DNA from: an uncultured SAR86 cluster bacterium
GTDB lineage: Bacteria > Pseudomonadota > Gammaproteobacteria > Magnimaribacterales > D2472
DNA: 64,000 nt
Direction: 5' to 3'
Assembly (NCBI GenBank): GCA_905181645.1
Contig: CAJIYN010000001.1
Span: 248,001-312,000, forward strand
A program made the position numbers and the translations under genes. The notes below the pieces were generated by a model that saw only the letters and a program-made list of their open reading frames with translations, was not told the origin of the DNA and searched no databases. This document shows positions 16,600-28,990 of the stretch, piece by piece. Each line of letters starts with the position of its first letter. Within the stretch, counting starts at the first letter, position 1.

Positions 16600-17931
16600 T
16601 ATTTTTTATCCTTAGACCAATCTTCTTTAATAACCTGTTTTCCTCGGCCTACGGCCAAAGCATTATCTGGAACATCTTTAGTAATAACTGAGCCTGCGCC
16701 CACATAGGCATTTTTTCCAATTTCAACGGGTGCGACTAAAGATGAATTGGTACCAATAAAACTATCACTGCCTATAGTGGTCTGATGTTTGTTAGTCCCG
16801 TCATAATTACAAGTAATCGTTCCCGCGCCAATATTAGTATTCTCACCAACCTCCGCATCACCAAGGTAGGTAAAGTGATTGGCTTTAGCGCCTTTGCCTA
16901 AAGTGGTTTTTTTAGTTTCTACAAAGTTGCCAACTTTAGCTCCATCCTCAATTACGCTGCCCTCTCTTAGTCGAGCATAAGGGCCGATACTGCATTGTGA
17001 ACCAACCTTTGCATTACACAGATGAGAAAAGGGCTCGATAGTTGTGTTATCGCCAATGACGACATCTTTTAAATAGTTGTTTTCTGATTGTTTGGCTAGT
17101 TTGTATAGATTTTCAAAAGTCACATCTTCATTGATTAATAATGAAAGATCTCGTTTAACCTCAGTTCTTGATTTGTCGGCTAGTGTTATGCCTTTATCTA
17201 ATAAGTCTTGTGCATTCATATTTCTTAAAATTGATTCTAATGATTCAAGTTCAGATTTGCTGTTAGCTCCTCTTACCTCATCATTGTTTGCCCTAATAGG
17301 TACTATATTAGTCCCTTTTGCGGAAATAATCTTTACAAGGTCTGTTAAATAAAATTCTTGAGCTGCATTATCATTGCTTATTTCTTCAAGTCCGGTTGCT
17401 AAGAGTTCTTGATTAATGCACAAAATTCCAGTGAAAATCTCTTTAACAAGCTTTTGATCATCTGTGGCATCTTTTTCTTCAACTATAGCTTGGGCTATAT
17501 TGTCAGCATTAGTAACCACTCTGCCATAACCAAAAGGATTATCTAGAGAGGTAGTAAGAATTGAGAAACCGTCCTTGGATTTTTTAATTAATTCTCTTAA
17601 GGAGTCTTCTGAAATCAAAGGAACATCGCCATATAGAATTAAAATTTTCTGGTTCTTGGTATTAGGCATAGCACTTTTTACAGCATCAGCAGTACCAAGT
17701 TGATTAGCTTGAATCACTGTTGAGATACTGCCTTTAATATTTTGAAGATGTTTTAGAACGCCTTCTTTGTCATGGCCTAGCACAACTGTCGACTTTGAGT
17801 TTAAGATTTGCTGTCGTTCTTAGAACTCTTTGCAGCATAGACATACCACCAATTCTTTGGAGAACTTTGGCTTTATTGGATTTCATTCTAGAGCCAGCCC
17901 CAGCTGCAAGAATAATAGTATGTATATTCAC
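16599..17931 (-). CDS. glmU: Bifunctional UDP-GlcNAc pyrophosphorylase / glucosamine-1-phosphate acetyltransferase
   Basis: Acts after GlmS and GlmM to make UDP-GlcNAc in the cytoplasm. The N-terminus from a GTG at 17931 reads NIHTIILAAGAGSRMKSNKA with the nucleotidyltransferase loop. The frame changes near 17790-17810 before VVLGHDKEGV. ILYGDVPLI, the left-handed beta-helix hexapeptides and the acetyltransferase end (NFVETKKTTLGKGAKANHFT, NIGAGTITCNYDG, KYVxxxS-type residues) are all present. About 444 residues. Sits between atpC and glmS, the standard gammaproteobacterial place. Confidence 0.94.
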
Positions 17932-17956
17932 AATATTTTAAAGTTAAAGACTAACC

Positions 17957-18370
17957 TTAAATGTTTTTGCGCAGTTTTTGAATAGTTTTTAATCTTGCTA
18001 CCGCTTCGGCTAGTTGAGCTGATGCTTTTGCATAGTCTAAAGTTGCATCTTTATTGGCAAGATCTTGTTCTGCGGCCTCTTTAGCTTTAATGGCTTCAGA
18101 TTCATCTAAATTATCTGCTCTTTCGGCTGTATCAGACAAAATAGTAACCATGTCTGGTTGAACTTCAACAAAGCCGCCTGAGCAAAAAAATGCTTCTTCT
18201 TCTGAGCCATTCTGAACTCTCACAGGTCCTGGAGCTAGTCCAGTTAAAAGAGGTGTATGACCAGGAGCTATACCAAGTTCGCCTAGTGACCCAGTAGCAA
18301 AAACCATAGTGGCTTCGCCTGAGTAGATTTCCTCACTTGAGGACACTATGCTGATCTTAATATTGCTCAT
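17957..18370 (-). CDS. atpC: ATP synthase F1 epsilon subunit
   Basis: A 137-residue subunit of the F1 central stalk that couples and regulates rotation. The N-terminal beta-sandwich reads KISIVSSSEEIYSGEATMVF and ELGIAPGHTPLLTGLAPGPV. The C-terminal helical hairpin (KAKEAAEQDLANKDATLDYA) is present. Intact frame. Two bases after the atpD stop and last of the atp operon. Confidence 0.96.
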   Translation of the reverse strand: MSNIKISIVSSSEEIYSGEATMVFATGSLGELGIAPGHTPLLTGLAPGPVRVQNGSEEEAFFCSGGFVEVQPDMVTILSDTAERADNLDESEAIKAKEAAEQDLANKDATLDYAKASAQLAEAVARLKTIQKLRKNI

Positions 18371-18372
18371 AC

Positions 18373-19770
18373 TTATAATGTTTTAGCTTTTTCTACTGCT
18401 TCTTCTATGGTACCAATCATATAAAAAGCCTGTTCTGGTAAATCATCATAGTCACCATTTACTATTCCTCTATGCATTATATTATTTATAATAGTGATAC
18501 ATATTTACCTGGTGAACCTGTAAAAATTTCAGCTACGATGAAAAGGTTGAGATAAGAATCTTTGTACTCTTCTTGCTCGTGTACTACTAATTTATCTTCT
18601 TCAGATAATTCATCCATACCTAAAATAGCAATAATGTCTTTCAGCTCGTTATATCTTTGTAAGATCTGCTGAACACCTTGAGCTACATCATAGTGCTCTT
18701 GTCCAACCGTAAAAGGTTCAAGCTGTCTGCTTGTAGAATCCAAGGGATCCACAGCTGGATAAATACCAAGTTCAGAAATAGATCTAGATAAAACAACTGT
18801 TGCATCCAAATGAGCAAATGTTGTCGCTGGTGATGGGATCTGTTAAATCATCAGCTGGAACATATACCGCTTGAATTGAAGTAATAGAACCAGATTTAGT
18901 AGAAGTAATTCTCTCTTGCATTGCTCCCATTTCCTCAGCTAGTGTTGGCTGATAACCAACAGCTGATGGCATTCTTCCAAGCAAAGCTGATACTTCAACA
19001 CCTGCAAGTGTGTAACGATAAATATTATCAATAAATAAAAGCACGTCTCTGCCCTCATCTCTGAATTTTTCAGCCATTGTTAGTCCTGTTAGGGCAACAC
19101 GAAGTCTATTTCCTGGAGGCTCATTCATTTGACCATATACCATGGCAACTTTTGACTCTTTCATATTTTCTAACTGAATTACTCCAGCCTCTGCATTTCG
19201 AAGTAGAAATCATTTCCTTCTCTTGTTCTCTCTCCTACTCCTGCAAAAACTGAATAACCCTGAGTGCTCGGTAGCAATATTATTAATAAATTCCATCATG
19301 TTAACTGTCTTACCAACACCCGCTCCGCCAAACAATCCAACCTTTCCACCTTTTGCAAAAGGACACATAAGATCAATAACTTTAATGCCTGTTTCAAGCA
19401 AATCATTAGAGGCTGCTAGCTCTGTATAAGTAGGTGGTTTTCTGTGAATAGGCATTTTTTCCTCTGCGCCAATTGGCCCTCTTTCATCAATAGGATTTCC
19501 TAGAACATCCATAATTCTTCCAAGAGTTTTATGCCCACTGGAACTGAAATAGGTGCGGCGGTGTTATGCACTCAATCCTCTTTTTAACCCTTCAGTAACT
19601 CCCATAGCAATAGTTCTAACAACACCATCCCCTAATTGTTGCTGAACCTCTAAAGTAAGGTTCGCTTTTTCTTCAATAGTTAATGCTTCGTATACCCTAG
19701 GAACATTGGTCTTTTCGAATTCAACATCGATAACCGCTCCAATAATTTGTGTAATTAACCCGTTACTCAT
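18373..19770 (-). CDS. atpD: ATP synthase F1 beta subunit
   Basis: Catalytic F1 subunit. The true start is the ATG at 19770 ([20 protein letters not shown]), after an AAGGAG site; an upstream in-frame ATG is ignored. Walker A GGAGVGKT, the [15 protein letters not shown] segment, FIDNIYRYT, the [18 protein letters not shown] motif and the C-terminal [19 protein letters not shown] are all present. Frame breaks occur near 19540, 19185, 18800 and 18485. Length fits about 465 residues. FIDNIYRYT has Tyr where Phe is usual. Confidence 0.95.
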
Positions 19771-19780
19771 ATTTTTCTCC

Positions 19781-20640
19781 TTAAACTGCTGATGCGCCGC
19801 CAACTATCTCTGAGAGCTCTTGAGTGATAGCTGCCTGTCTTACGTTGTTATATAAAAGTTCTAATTCTTTAATCAAATCACCTGCATTGTCTGTTGCGCT
19901 TTTCATAGCAATCATTTTTGCCGCTTGTTCACATGCATTATTTTCAACTACTGCCTGATAGATTAAGGACTCGATATAACGATCCAATAGTCCGTCGAGA
20001 AGCTCCTGAGCGTCTGGCTCGTAGAGGTAGTCCCAATGGCCTTTTAGTTCGTCTTCGTCTGACGGCTCGAGTGGCAGAAGCTGCTGTACGTTTGCTTGCT
20101 GAGTCATTGTATTAACGAACTCATTGCTAACAAGATATCAATCTCAAGTGTATCTCCATTTTTATGAAGATTTTTTAGAATTGGATTTAATCCAATTAAA
20201 TCATCAGGGTTTGGTTTATCCCCTAACTTCTCTACTTTAGCAACAACCTCGCCACCTATGCTCTTAAAAAAGGATGCTGACTTTGAGCCAATAAGAGCAA
20301 AGCAAGATTCAATGCCTTGAGCATTTAATTCAGCTGACTTAGTAATAACCTTTTTAAATACATTAATATTTAATCCGCCACATAAACCCTTGTCAGATGA
20401 AACAATAATAAAACATGCTTTTTTAGCAGTTCTTTCTTCATAAAACGGATGCGGATATTCTGAAAATAGAAGTATCCCAAATATCAACATCTTTAATTTT
20501 TTCAGAATAAGGTCTGCCTTCAAGCATTGTCTTGAGTTTTTTTCATCTTACTCGCTGGCAACCATCTCCATAGCTGAAGTAATCTTTTGAGTACCTTTAA
20601 TGCTCGCAATCTGCTTTCTTACTTCTTTTGTATTAGCCAT
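19781..20640 (-). CDS. atpG: ATP synthase F1 gamma subunit
   Basis: Rotor shaft of F1. The start at 20640 reads [20 protein letters not shown] and the C-terminus [20 protein letters not shown] followed by [13 protein letters not shown] is typical. [16 protein letters not shown] is in the middle. Frame breaks lie near 20535 and 20105. Codons for about residues 185-230 ([20 protein letters not shown] and beyond) are markedly GC-rich compared with flanks, suggesting a recombined patch. Confidence 0.95.
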
Positions 20641-20653
20641 TATTTATTTCTAA

Positions 20654-22201
20654 TTAAAATGTTTGAGTCTTTTTAAAGTCTTCAACTAAAGCTGTGAACT
20701 GACTTTCAATATCATCATTCCAATCACCCGTATCGTTGATACTTTTTTCTAGATCAGGTTTTCTCAGCTGTTAAGTAGCCATGTAGTGCTTCTTCAAAAG
20801 CTAAAATTTTGTTCACTTCCACATCTGCCAAATAACCTCTATCTGCAGCAAATAAGCTTAGCGCTTGTTGAGCTACTGACATGGGTGCAAATTGCTTTTG
20901 TTTTAAAAGCTCTGTAAATGCTCGTCCATTTGCAAGCTGTTGCTTTGTAGCCTCATCTAAATCAGATGCAAATTGTGAGAAAGCTGCAAGTATAACCAAT
21001 TAAATAAAGCTGTTCTAACTCCACCAATAAGTTTTTTCATAATTTTAGTTTTTAGCAGATCCACCAACTCTTGAAACAGAAATACCTACATTAATAGCAG
21101 GTCGTATTCCTGAATTAAATAATTCAGTCTCAAGATAAATCTGACCATCTGTAATTGAAATTACATTAGTTGGAACAAAAGCCGAAACATCGCCTGCTTG
21201 AGTTTCAATAATAGGCAAAGCTGTTAATGACCCTGTTTTGCCTTTAACTTTTCCGCCAGTTGCCTTTTCTACATAGTCAGCATTAACTCTAGCTGCTCTT
21301 TCTAATAATCTTGAATGTAGATAGAAAACATCTCCTGGATATGCTTCTCTTCCTGGAGGACGTTTTAATAGCAAGTGATATCTGTCTATAAGCTACAGCT
21401 TGCTTAGATAAATCATCATATACAATCAAAGCATCTTCACCCTTATCTCTGAAATATTCTCCCATTGAACACCCGGCATATGCTGAAAGATATTGCATAG
21501 GGGCTGGATTCTGCTGCTGTTGAAGCTACTACTATTGTATGGTCTAAGGCTCCATGTTCTTCTAATTTTTTAACAACATTAGATACAGTTGATCTTTTTT
21601 GACCAATGGCAACATAGATACACTTAACGCCTGTGCCTTTTTGGTTAATAATCGCATCAATAGCTACAGCAGTTTTTCCTGTTTGTCTGTCGCCAATAAT
21701 AAGCTCTCTTTGACCTCTGCCAATTGGAACCATGGCATCAATAGCTTTTAGTCCTATTTGAACCGGTTGATCTACAGATTGACGAGCAATAACACCAGGG
21801 GCAACAACCTCAACAGGCGCAGTTCCTTCTGCCTTAATCTCACCCTTTCCATCAATAGGAACTCCCAATGTGTTTACAACCCTTCCTAAAAGAGCCTCAC
21901 CCACAGGAACTTCTAAAACCTTTCCTGTACAGACAACTTTCTGCCCTTCAACAAGTTCTAAGTAGTCACCTAAAACAACAGCGCCAACTGAATCTTGCTC
22001 TAAGTTAAGCGCTAAACCTAGCGTTCCGTTTTCAAATTCTATTAATTCACCATACATAACATCACCCATGCCATGTATACGAACAATACCGTCAGAAATA
22101 CTAACGATAATGCCCTCATTTTTTCTTTCTGCAGATAAATCTAAGCCTGCTATTTTGTCTTTTAGGACGCTTGAGATTTCAGATGGATTTAATTGACTCA
22201 T
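20654..22201 (-). CDS. atpA: ATP synthase F1 alpha subunit
   Basis: Regulatory nucleotide-binding F1 subunit. [20 protein letters not shown] opens the protein; Walker [36 protein letters not shown], the [14 protein letters not shown] motif, [20 protein letters not shown] and the end [11 protein letters not shown] (stop at 20654) are recognisable. Frame breaks lie near 21480, 21370, 21020 and 20755. About 515 residues. Starts 10 bases after the atpH stop. Confidence 0.96.
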
Positions 22202-22210
22202 TTTTTCACC

Positions 22211-22744
22211 TTAAAAATTTAATTGGTTTACTAGTTTTTTAACTCTTCCTTTGATGGAAAGGTCTAAAGTTTCATCACCAACCTTTAAAAACATGCCGCC
22301 CATTATAGAGGCATCTTCTTTAAAGTTAATGTTTGCACTTGCTCCATGCAAGGCTTGAAGTTTGTTAATAATATTTTCTTTCGATTCATCACTTGGTTCT
22401 GAAGCCACAACAACCTCTATAGAGCTTTGATTGTTGTGCTCTTGCAGAAGGTCTTGATATATTTCAAAAATGGCATAAAGGAGATTTAATCTGCCATTTT
22501 CTGCTAATACATTTATAAGACGTTTAGTCAGGTTTGATAATTCTGCATCAAAAACATCACCAGCTTCTGCTGTTTCTGTTTTAGAGAGTTCTGGGTTTTC
22601 TATAATTTTATTGATTTGCTCTGTTTGAATAGCTTGGCCTAGAAGGTTCAGTTCACTTTCAACAGAATTAACTTCGCCCGCCTCTAAAGCGGCAGAAAAT
22701 ATTGCTTTCGCATATGGTCTGGCTAATGAGGTGAGTTCAATCAT
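22211..22744 (-). CDS. atpH: ATP synthase F1 delta subunit
   Basis: A 177-residue subunit linking F1 to the b-subunit stator. The N-terminal helical domain (ELTSLARPYAKAIFSAALEA) and the C-terminal part (DASIMGGMFLKVGDETLDLS then IKGRVKKLVNQL) match the family. Frame intact. Lies between atpF (2 bases apart) and atpA. Confidence 0.96.
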   Translation of the reverse strand: MIELTSLARPYAKAIFSAALEAGEVNSVESELNLLGQAIQTEQINKIIENPELSKTETAEAGDVFDAELSNLTKRLINVLAENGRLNLLYAIFEIYQDLLQEHNNQSSIEVVVASEPSDESKENIINKLQALHGASANINFKEDASIMGGMFLKVGDETLDLSIKGRVKKLVNQLNF

Positions 22745-22746
22745 TT

Positions 22747-23212
22747 CTAGAGTTCCGCAGCTGCTTTTTTTAGAAGGTCATCGTGTTTTTCAGATGAAAT
22801 TTCTTGATCCAAGATTTTTTGAGTTGTATCAATGATAATCTCAGACATCTCTGCTGATAATCTTCTTTTGCATTATTTGTTGTATAATATCTTATGAGCT
22901 TCTTTTAAAATCTTTTCAGCTTCATCTTTTGAAACTGCTTCTTTAATGTTCAACTATTTGGGAAGCCCTTTGATTAGCTTTATCAATTAACTCTGAAGCT
23001 TCTACTTTTGCTTTATTTAGTTCTTTATCAAAAGCAAGTTGAGCTTCTTCTAATGAGTCATCTGCTTTTTTAGCAGCCTCTAACCCATCAGCTATTCTTT
23101 TTTCGCGCTCAGCCATGGCAGCAATAATTGGCGGCCATACATACTTCCAGCATATAGCCACAAAAATAACAAAAGCTATAGTTTGTCCGAATAAGGTGGC
23201 ATTAATATTCAT
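22747..23212 (-). CDS. atpF: ATP synthase F0 b subunit
   Basis: Stator stalk. Begins [20 protein letters not shown], one membrane helix followed by [20 protein letters not shown] and a long charged helix ([20 protein letters not shown]). The frame breaks near 22860-22945; the end KKAAAEL-stop is at 22747. About 155 residues, normal. Confidence 0.93.
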
Positions 23213-23218
23213 TCTAAA

Positions 23219-23452
<234 letters not shown>

Positions 23453-23469
23453 TCAAAAATGAGGATCTA

Positions 23470-24632
<1,163 letters not shown>

Positions 24633-24712
24633 GTGTATAAAAAAATATTAGGAATACAGGCGAGAATTATAGAAAGATAACGCTTGAAGAACAAGCTATT
24701 TAAGTCTTTAAA

Positions 24713-25545
24713 TTAGACTAATTTACTTATAATGTTTTCTAGCTCTTCCGCAGTTGAATAATGTATTAAGACTTTGCCGTTTTTTTTGTTTTTTGCATCA
24801 ATTTCTATCCTGTGACCAAAACCTTCTGACATCTCTTGTTCGATATTTAAAAGGTCTTTAGATTTTATTTTTGAAGGGGTTTTGTTTGGTTTTTTAGAGA
24901 TTAGAGTTTGTGCCTCTCTAACCGTTAAGTTTGATTCAATAATTTGCTTTGCAAGGTTTGATGCTTTGTCGGCATCAAGTGAGGCTAAAAGCTTTGCATG
25001 ACCCTTTTCAATTTGTCCTGAGGACAAGAGGTCCAAAACAGTTGCGGGTAGTGATAATAGTCTTATTGAGTTGGCAATTGTGCTTCTTGCTTTGCCAGTT
25101 GATTTTGCAACATCATCCTGTGTAAGCCCAAATTCTCTTTTTAATCTGTCGTAACCTCTAGCCTCTTCAACAGCATTTAGATCTTCTCTTTGAAGGTTTT
25201 CTATCAAGGCAGACTCAAGGGCATCTTGATCTTTTTTCTGATCTACTAAACAAGGTATCGTTTCAAGCCCTGCTTTTTTGGAAGCTCTTAACCTTCTCTC
25301 ACCAGCTATAACCTCATATTTGTTTAACCCAAGCTCTCTTACAAGAATTGGAGATAAAACGCCATGTTTTTTAATAGAGCTAGTAAGCTCTGCTAGTTTT
25401 TCTTTATCAAAATTTGTTCTTGGCTGAAACCTTCCAGCGTTATATTTCTGATATTTGTATTTCTTTTACCGATCTTTGGATTGGGCCCTGTGTTGATCCA
25501 AGAAGGGCATCTAATCCCCTGTTTAAAACTTTTTTATCAGACATT
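24713..25545 (-). CDS. parB: Chromosome partitioning protein ParB
   Basis: CTPase/DNA-binding partition protein. Starts MSDKKVLNRGLDALLGSTQG at 25545. After a frame break near 25445 come NAGRFQPRTNFDKEKLAELT, the CTP-binding GERRLRASKKAGL, ENLQREDLNAVEEARGYDRL and the helix-turn-helix (TQDDVAKSTGKARSTIANSI). The C-terminal dimer domain ends ELENIISKLV. A parS site (near-palindrome TGTTTCACGTGAAACA) was looked for by eye and not found in the window. Confidence 0.94.
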
Positions 25546-26296
25546 TTCTACCCTTCTAATTAACTCACCAGCAAGCGCTAGATAAGATTGAGCCTCTAGA
25601 GGACTTATCATATATCAATACCGGCAGCCCGTGACTTGGGGCTTCTGCAAGTTTAATGTTTCTTGGTATTATTGTATTAAACAACAAGCTTGGAAAGTGT
25701 TTTTCAAGCTCTTCTGAAACTTCTTTTGCCAAATTATTTCTCATATCAACCATGGTTCTAATAATACCCAAAACTCTGTTTGATGACAGATTTTTATTTG
25801 AAAGGGATTGAATTGTGTCCATGAGCCCAGATATTCCTTCGAGCGAATAGTATTCACACTGAAGAGGGATAAGTGTTCCTGATGCAGCAAAAAGCGCCTC
25901 TATTGTTAGTTGATTTAGTGTTGGCGGGGTATCAATTATGGTGTAATCAAAATCCGTGGTTATTGTTTTAATGGTTTTGGCTAAAAATTGTTGTTGGTTT
26001 TGATTGCGTATTCCAATCTCTAGGGCTAAAAGGTCTTGCCCGCCTGGGAGTATTTGGTAACCGCCTGAGCTTTCATAAATACTCTCATTGATAGAAATAT
26101 TGTCGAAAAATATCTCATAAAGAGTGTTGGGGCTTTCTTCTTTAATCCCAGCTGCTGTTGTTGCGTTGCCCTGTGGATCTAAATCTATAACTAAAACTTT
26201 TTTTTTAGTGGCTGCAAGGCTTGCTGCAAGGTTAACAGCTGTTGTGGTTTTGCCAACTCCGCCTTTTTGGTTTGCTATAGCTAGAATTTTATTCAT
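25538..26296 (-). CDS. parA: Chromosome partitioning ATPase ParA
   Basis: Deviant Walker A ATPase that positions the chromosome with ParB. Starts MNKILAIANQKGGVGKTTTA, with DLDPQGNAT and the IIDTPPTLNQLTIEALFAA segment. The last codons shift frame near 25600; the natural end RGS-SYLALAGELIRRVENV terminates at 25538, overlapping parB by 8 bases. About 252 residues. Confidence 0.95.
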
Positions 26297-26884
26297 TAAT
26301 CTTTATCTTTAAAAAATGCTGTCTCTCTTCATATTTATTTTTAACTTTGATTATTTCACACTTGTGTTCTTTTTTGTTTATAGTTTCTCTCGTCATTGAT
26401 TTTTTTCTTCTTTACCCTTTAGCAGCAAATACCTTCCTCCTGTTTGTAAAAATGGGTTGCATATATTAATTATGTTTTGGGTTTGTGAGAACGCCCTTGC
26501 TGTCACCACATCAAAGATTCCTATATCTGATTTGTTTGTAAGGTGTTCCTCTTGAACTTTTATGTTTAGTATTTCAAGCTTCCTAATGGTCTTCTTTAAG
26601 AAATATGTTTTCTTTTTATTTGACTCTACAAGGGTTATTTTGGTGTCTGGTCTTATGATGCCAATTGCAGATCCACAACCATAAGTCTTAAACTTAACAT
26701 CTAATATTTTATCGTTTTTTTCAATAAATTTTATTAGTGGCATACAGTCGTTGATGTCCTTTTGGTATATCTCTTCAATTGATTTTCTTACAAAAAGGTT
26801 ATGGGCTTTGTTGTATCGAAAAGCTTCCTCTACAAAGGTTTGTATTTTTTGCTCTTGGTTTTTAGGCAGGTCTAGGTTATACAT
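26289..26884 (-). CDS. rsmG: 16S rRNA G527 N7-methyltransferase
   Basis: SAM-dependent methyltransferase (GidB). The N-terminus [20 protein letters not shown] and FRYNKAHNLFVRKSIEEIY are typical, and ITLVESNKKKTYFLKKTIRK and FDVVTARAFSQTQNII follow. The SAM motif normally reading ILDVGSGAGFPGIPLAIIRP is here ILDVKFKTYGCGSAIGIIRP, an odd divergence that could be clustered sequence error. The frame breaks near 26400, and the natural end (HFLKIKINE) stops at 26289, overlapping parA by 8 bases. Confidence 0.88.
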
Positions 26885-28754
26885 CTAAAGTTTCAAGTTC
26901 TGCTTTTTTTATATATACCAGTAGTAAATTTATAGCTGCCGGCGTTACGCCTTCTATTTTTGATGCCGCCCCAACTGTTGTTGGTTGTGTTTTGTTTAGT
27001 TTTTCCTTTACCTCGTTAGAGAGTCCTGATATTGATGTGTATGGAAAGTTCTTTGGAATGTCTTTTAGGTTAAGTTTTTTGTTTTTAAGGACTTCTCTTT
27101 TTTGCTTTTCTATATAGCCGCTATACTTTATCTCTACCATGGCCCTATCTAAAAAAAGAAGGTTTTCTGGGCCTGTGTCTGATATCTCTATAATGTTTTC
27201 TCTGGAAATGTCTGTTCTTTTTAAAATTGTTTCTATGCTTGCCTTTTCCTTTAAGTCAATTTTTTTGCCGCTTGAGTCAATAAAGCTTTTTACTTTTCTT
27301 TTTATAATGCTGTTTTCTAAGAAGGTGTTGTATGCATTCTCTTTTTTCTCAAAGCTGTTGATTCTTTTTTCAGACACGAGGTCTGCTTTTTTTGCAATAA
27401 TTAAAAGCCTTTGTTCGGCGTTATCTTGACCAAGCATCAGCCTGTGTTCGGCTCGGCTTGTAAACATTCGGTAGGGCTCGGTTGTGCCTAAGTGTAGTTA
27501 GGTCGTCTACCAAGCACGCCTATGTATGCTTCGCTTCTCTCTAGAAAAAAAGACTGGCTTTTTTTTAAGGCTTTTGAGGCCGGCGTTAGCTCCTGCCGCA
27601 AGACCTTGTGCCGCAGCCTCCTCATAGCCTGTTGTGCCGTTTATTTGTCCGCTAGATATAAAGGTTCTCTATTAGACTTTGTTTCCATGGTTGGGTTTAA
27701 TGGATCTTGGGTCTACATAAAGTCGTATTCAACCGCATAGCCGTATTCCTCTATCTGAGGAGTTCTCCATTCCTAGCAATTGAGTATATAAAGTCTTCTT
27801 GTGCTGTCTTTGGGCAGGCTGGTTGAGATGCCGTTTGGGTATACCAGGTCTTTGTTTATGCCCTCGGGCTCTATAAATATTTGGTGGCTGTCTTTGTCCG
27901 CCAAAGCGGACTACCTTGTCTTCAATAGAGGGGCAGTACCTGGGCCCTATGCCTGAGATGTTTCCGGAATACATCGCTGAAAGGTGAATGTTTTTCTTAA
28001 TTATTTTGTGGGTGTTTTTGTTGGTTCTGGTTATATAGCAAGATAACTGCTTTTGGTGTTCTGTGGGGTGTTCTGATAAAGCCATCCAGGGTGTTGGGGT
28101 TTCTCCTTTTTGCTCCTCCATTAGGCCAAGGTCTAGGCTAGACATTTTAATTCTTGCCGGTGTGCCTGTTTTCAGCCTGCCCATTGGAAGGTTGAGGCTA
28201 TATAGTTTTCTTGAAAGGGGTATTGCTGCGGACTCGCCGACTCTGCCGCCTTGAATTTTATCTTGGCCTGTATACATTATGCCGTTTAAAAATGTTCCTG
28301 TTGTTAGGATTGTTTTTTTACCTCTCACCTCTGTGTTGTCCGCCAAAAGAACTCCAAAAACACTTTCCTTGTTTGACAATAGGTCTATTACCTCGCCTTC
28401 TATGATTTCGATGTCTGTTAGTTTGAGTGTGTCTTGAATTGCTTTTTTATAAAGCTCTCTATCGCACTGAGCTCTTAGGGCTTGAACAGAGTTACCTTTT
28501 CTTGTGTTTAGGGTTCTATATTGAATTCCTGACATGTCCGTTGCTTGAGCCATTATTCCGCCCATGGCATCAACCTCCCTTACTAGGTGCGACTTGCCCA
28601 GCCCTCCTATCGCGGGATTACAAGACATTTGGCCAATGGTTTCGTATGAAAAAGACACAAGCGCGCAGCTTAGGCCGCTTCTGTAAACGGCGTGCGCAGC
28701 CTCCACCCCGGCATGGCCACCACCAACTACAACAACATCATATTTATTATTCAT
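26877..28754 (-). CDS. mnmG: tRNA uridine-5-carboxymethylaminomethyl modification enzyme MnmG
   Basis: FAD protein that with MnmE modifies wobble U34 of certain tRNAs. Starts [20 protein letters not shown] with the FAD loop. [43 protein letters not shown] and [10 protein letters not shown] follow; the C-terminal part has [20 protein letters not shown] and a helical end. Frame breaks lie at about 28470-27470. About 625 residues. Overlaps rsmG by 8 bases. Coding strand here is A/C-rich, opposite to the genes on the other side of the 28.8-kb gap. Confidence 0.94.
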
Positions 28755-28990
28755 AATTAACTTATCAACAAAACCTTATTAAATAACATAAGTATTATTA
28801 TACTTATTGTTATTATTATTGGGTGTGGTTTTTTCTGTGCAAAACTCAAACCACCCCAAACCCCAAAAGGCCTAAGGGTTGTTTACAAACAACACTAAAC
28901 CCTTTGGAAAAGCTATAAACAAGCTTTACAAAAACTGTTGACTAAAAAAACAGTATTTTTTAACAACAGCCTATACACATAAAAATAACA
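28755..28990. other. mnmG-mnmE intergenic region with DnaA-box-like sequences and skew switch
   Basis: A 236-base, very AT-rich gap, large for this genome. It contains TTATCAACA near 28761 and CTATACACA near 28972, each one mismatch from a DnaA box, a TGTTTACAAACA palindrome near 28878 and runs of C and A. The base bias of the plus strand flips here from T/G-rich on the left to A/C-rich on the right. In E. coli oriC lies beside gidA (mnmG), so a second origin-related element is possible. No gene seen. Confidence 0.4.

Noticed and set aside
18373-22201. ATP synthase pseudogenes
   Set aside because: The F1 genes are broken in several frames but keep all motifs; loss of essential genes is unlikely, so they are called intact with sequence errors.
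28063-28756. Plus-strand frames inside mnmG
   Set aside because: They are shadows of mnmG on the opposite strand; the mnmG protein is strongly conserved there.
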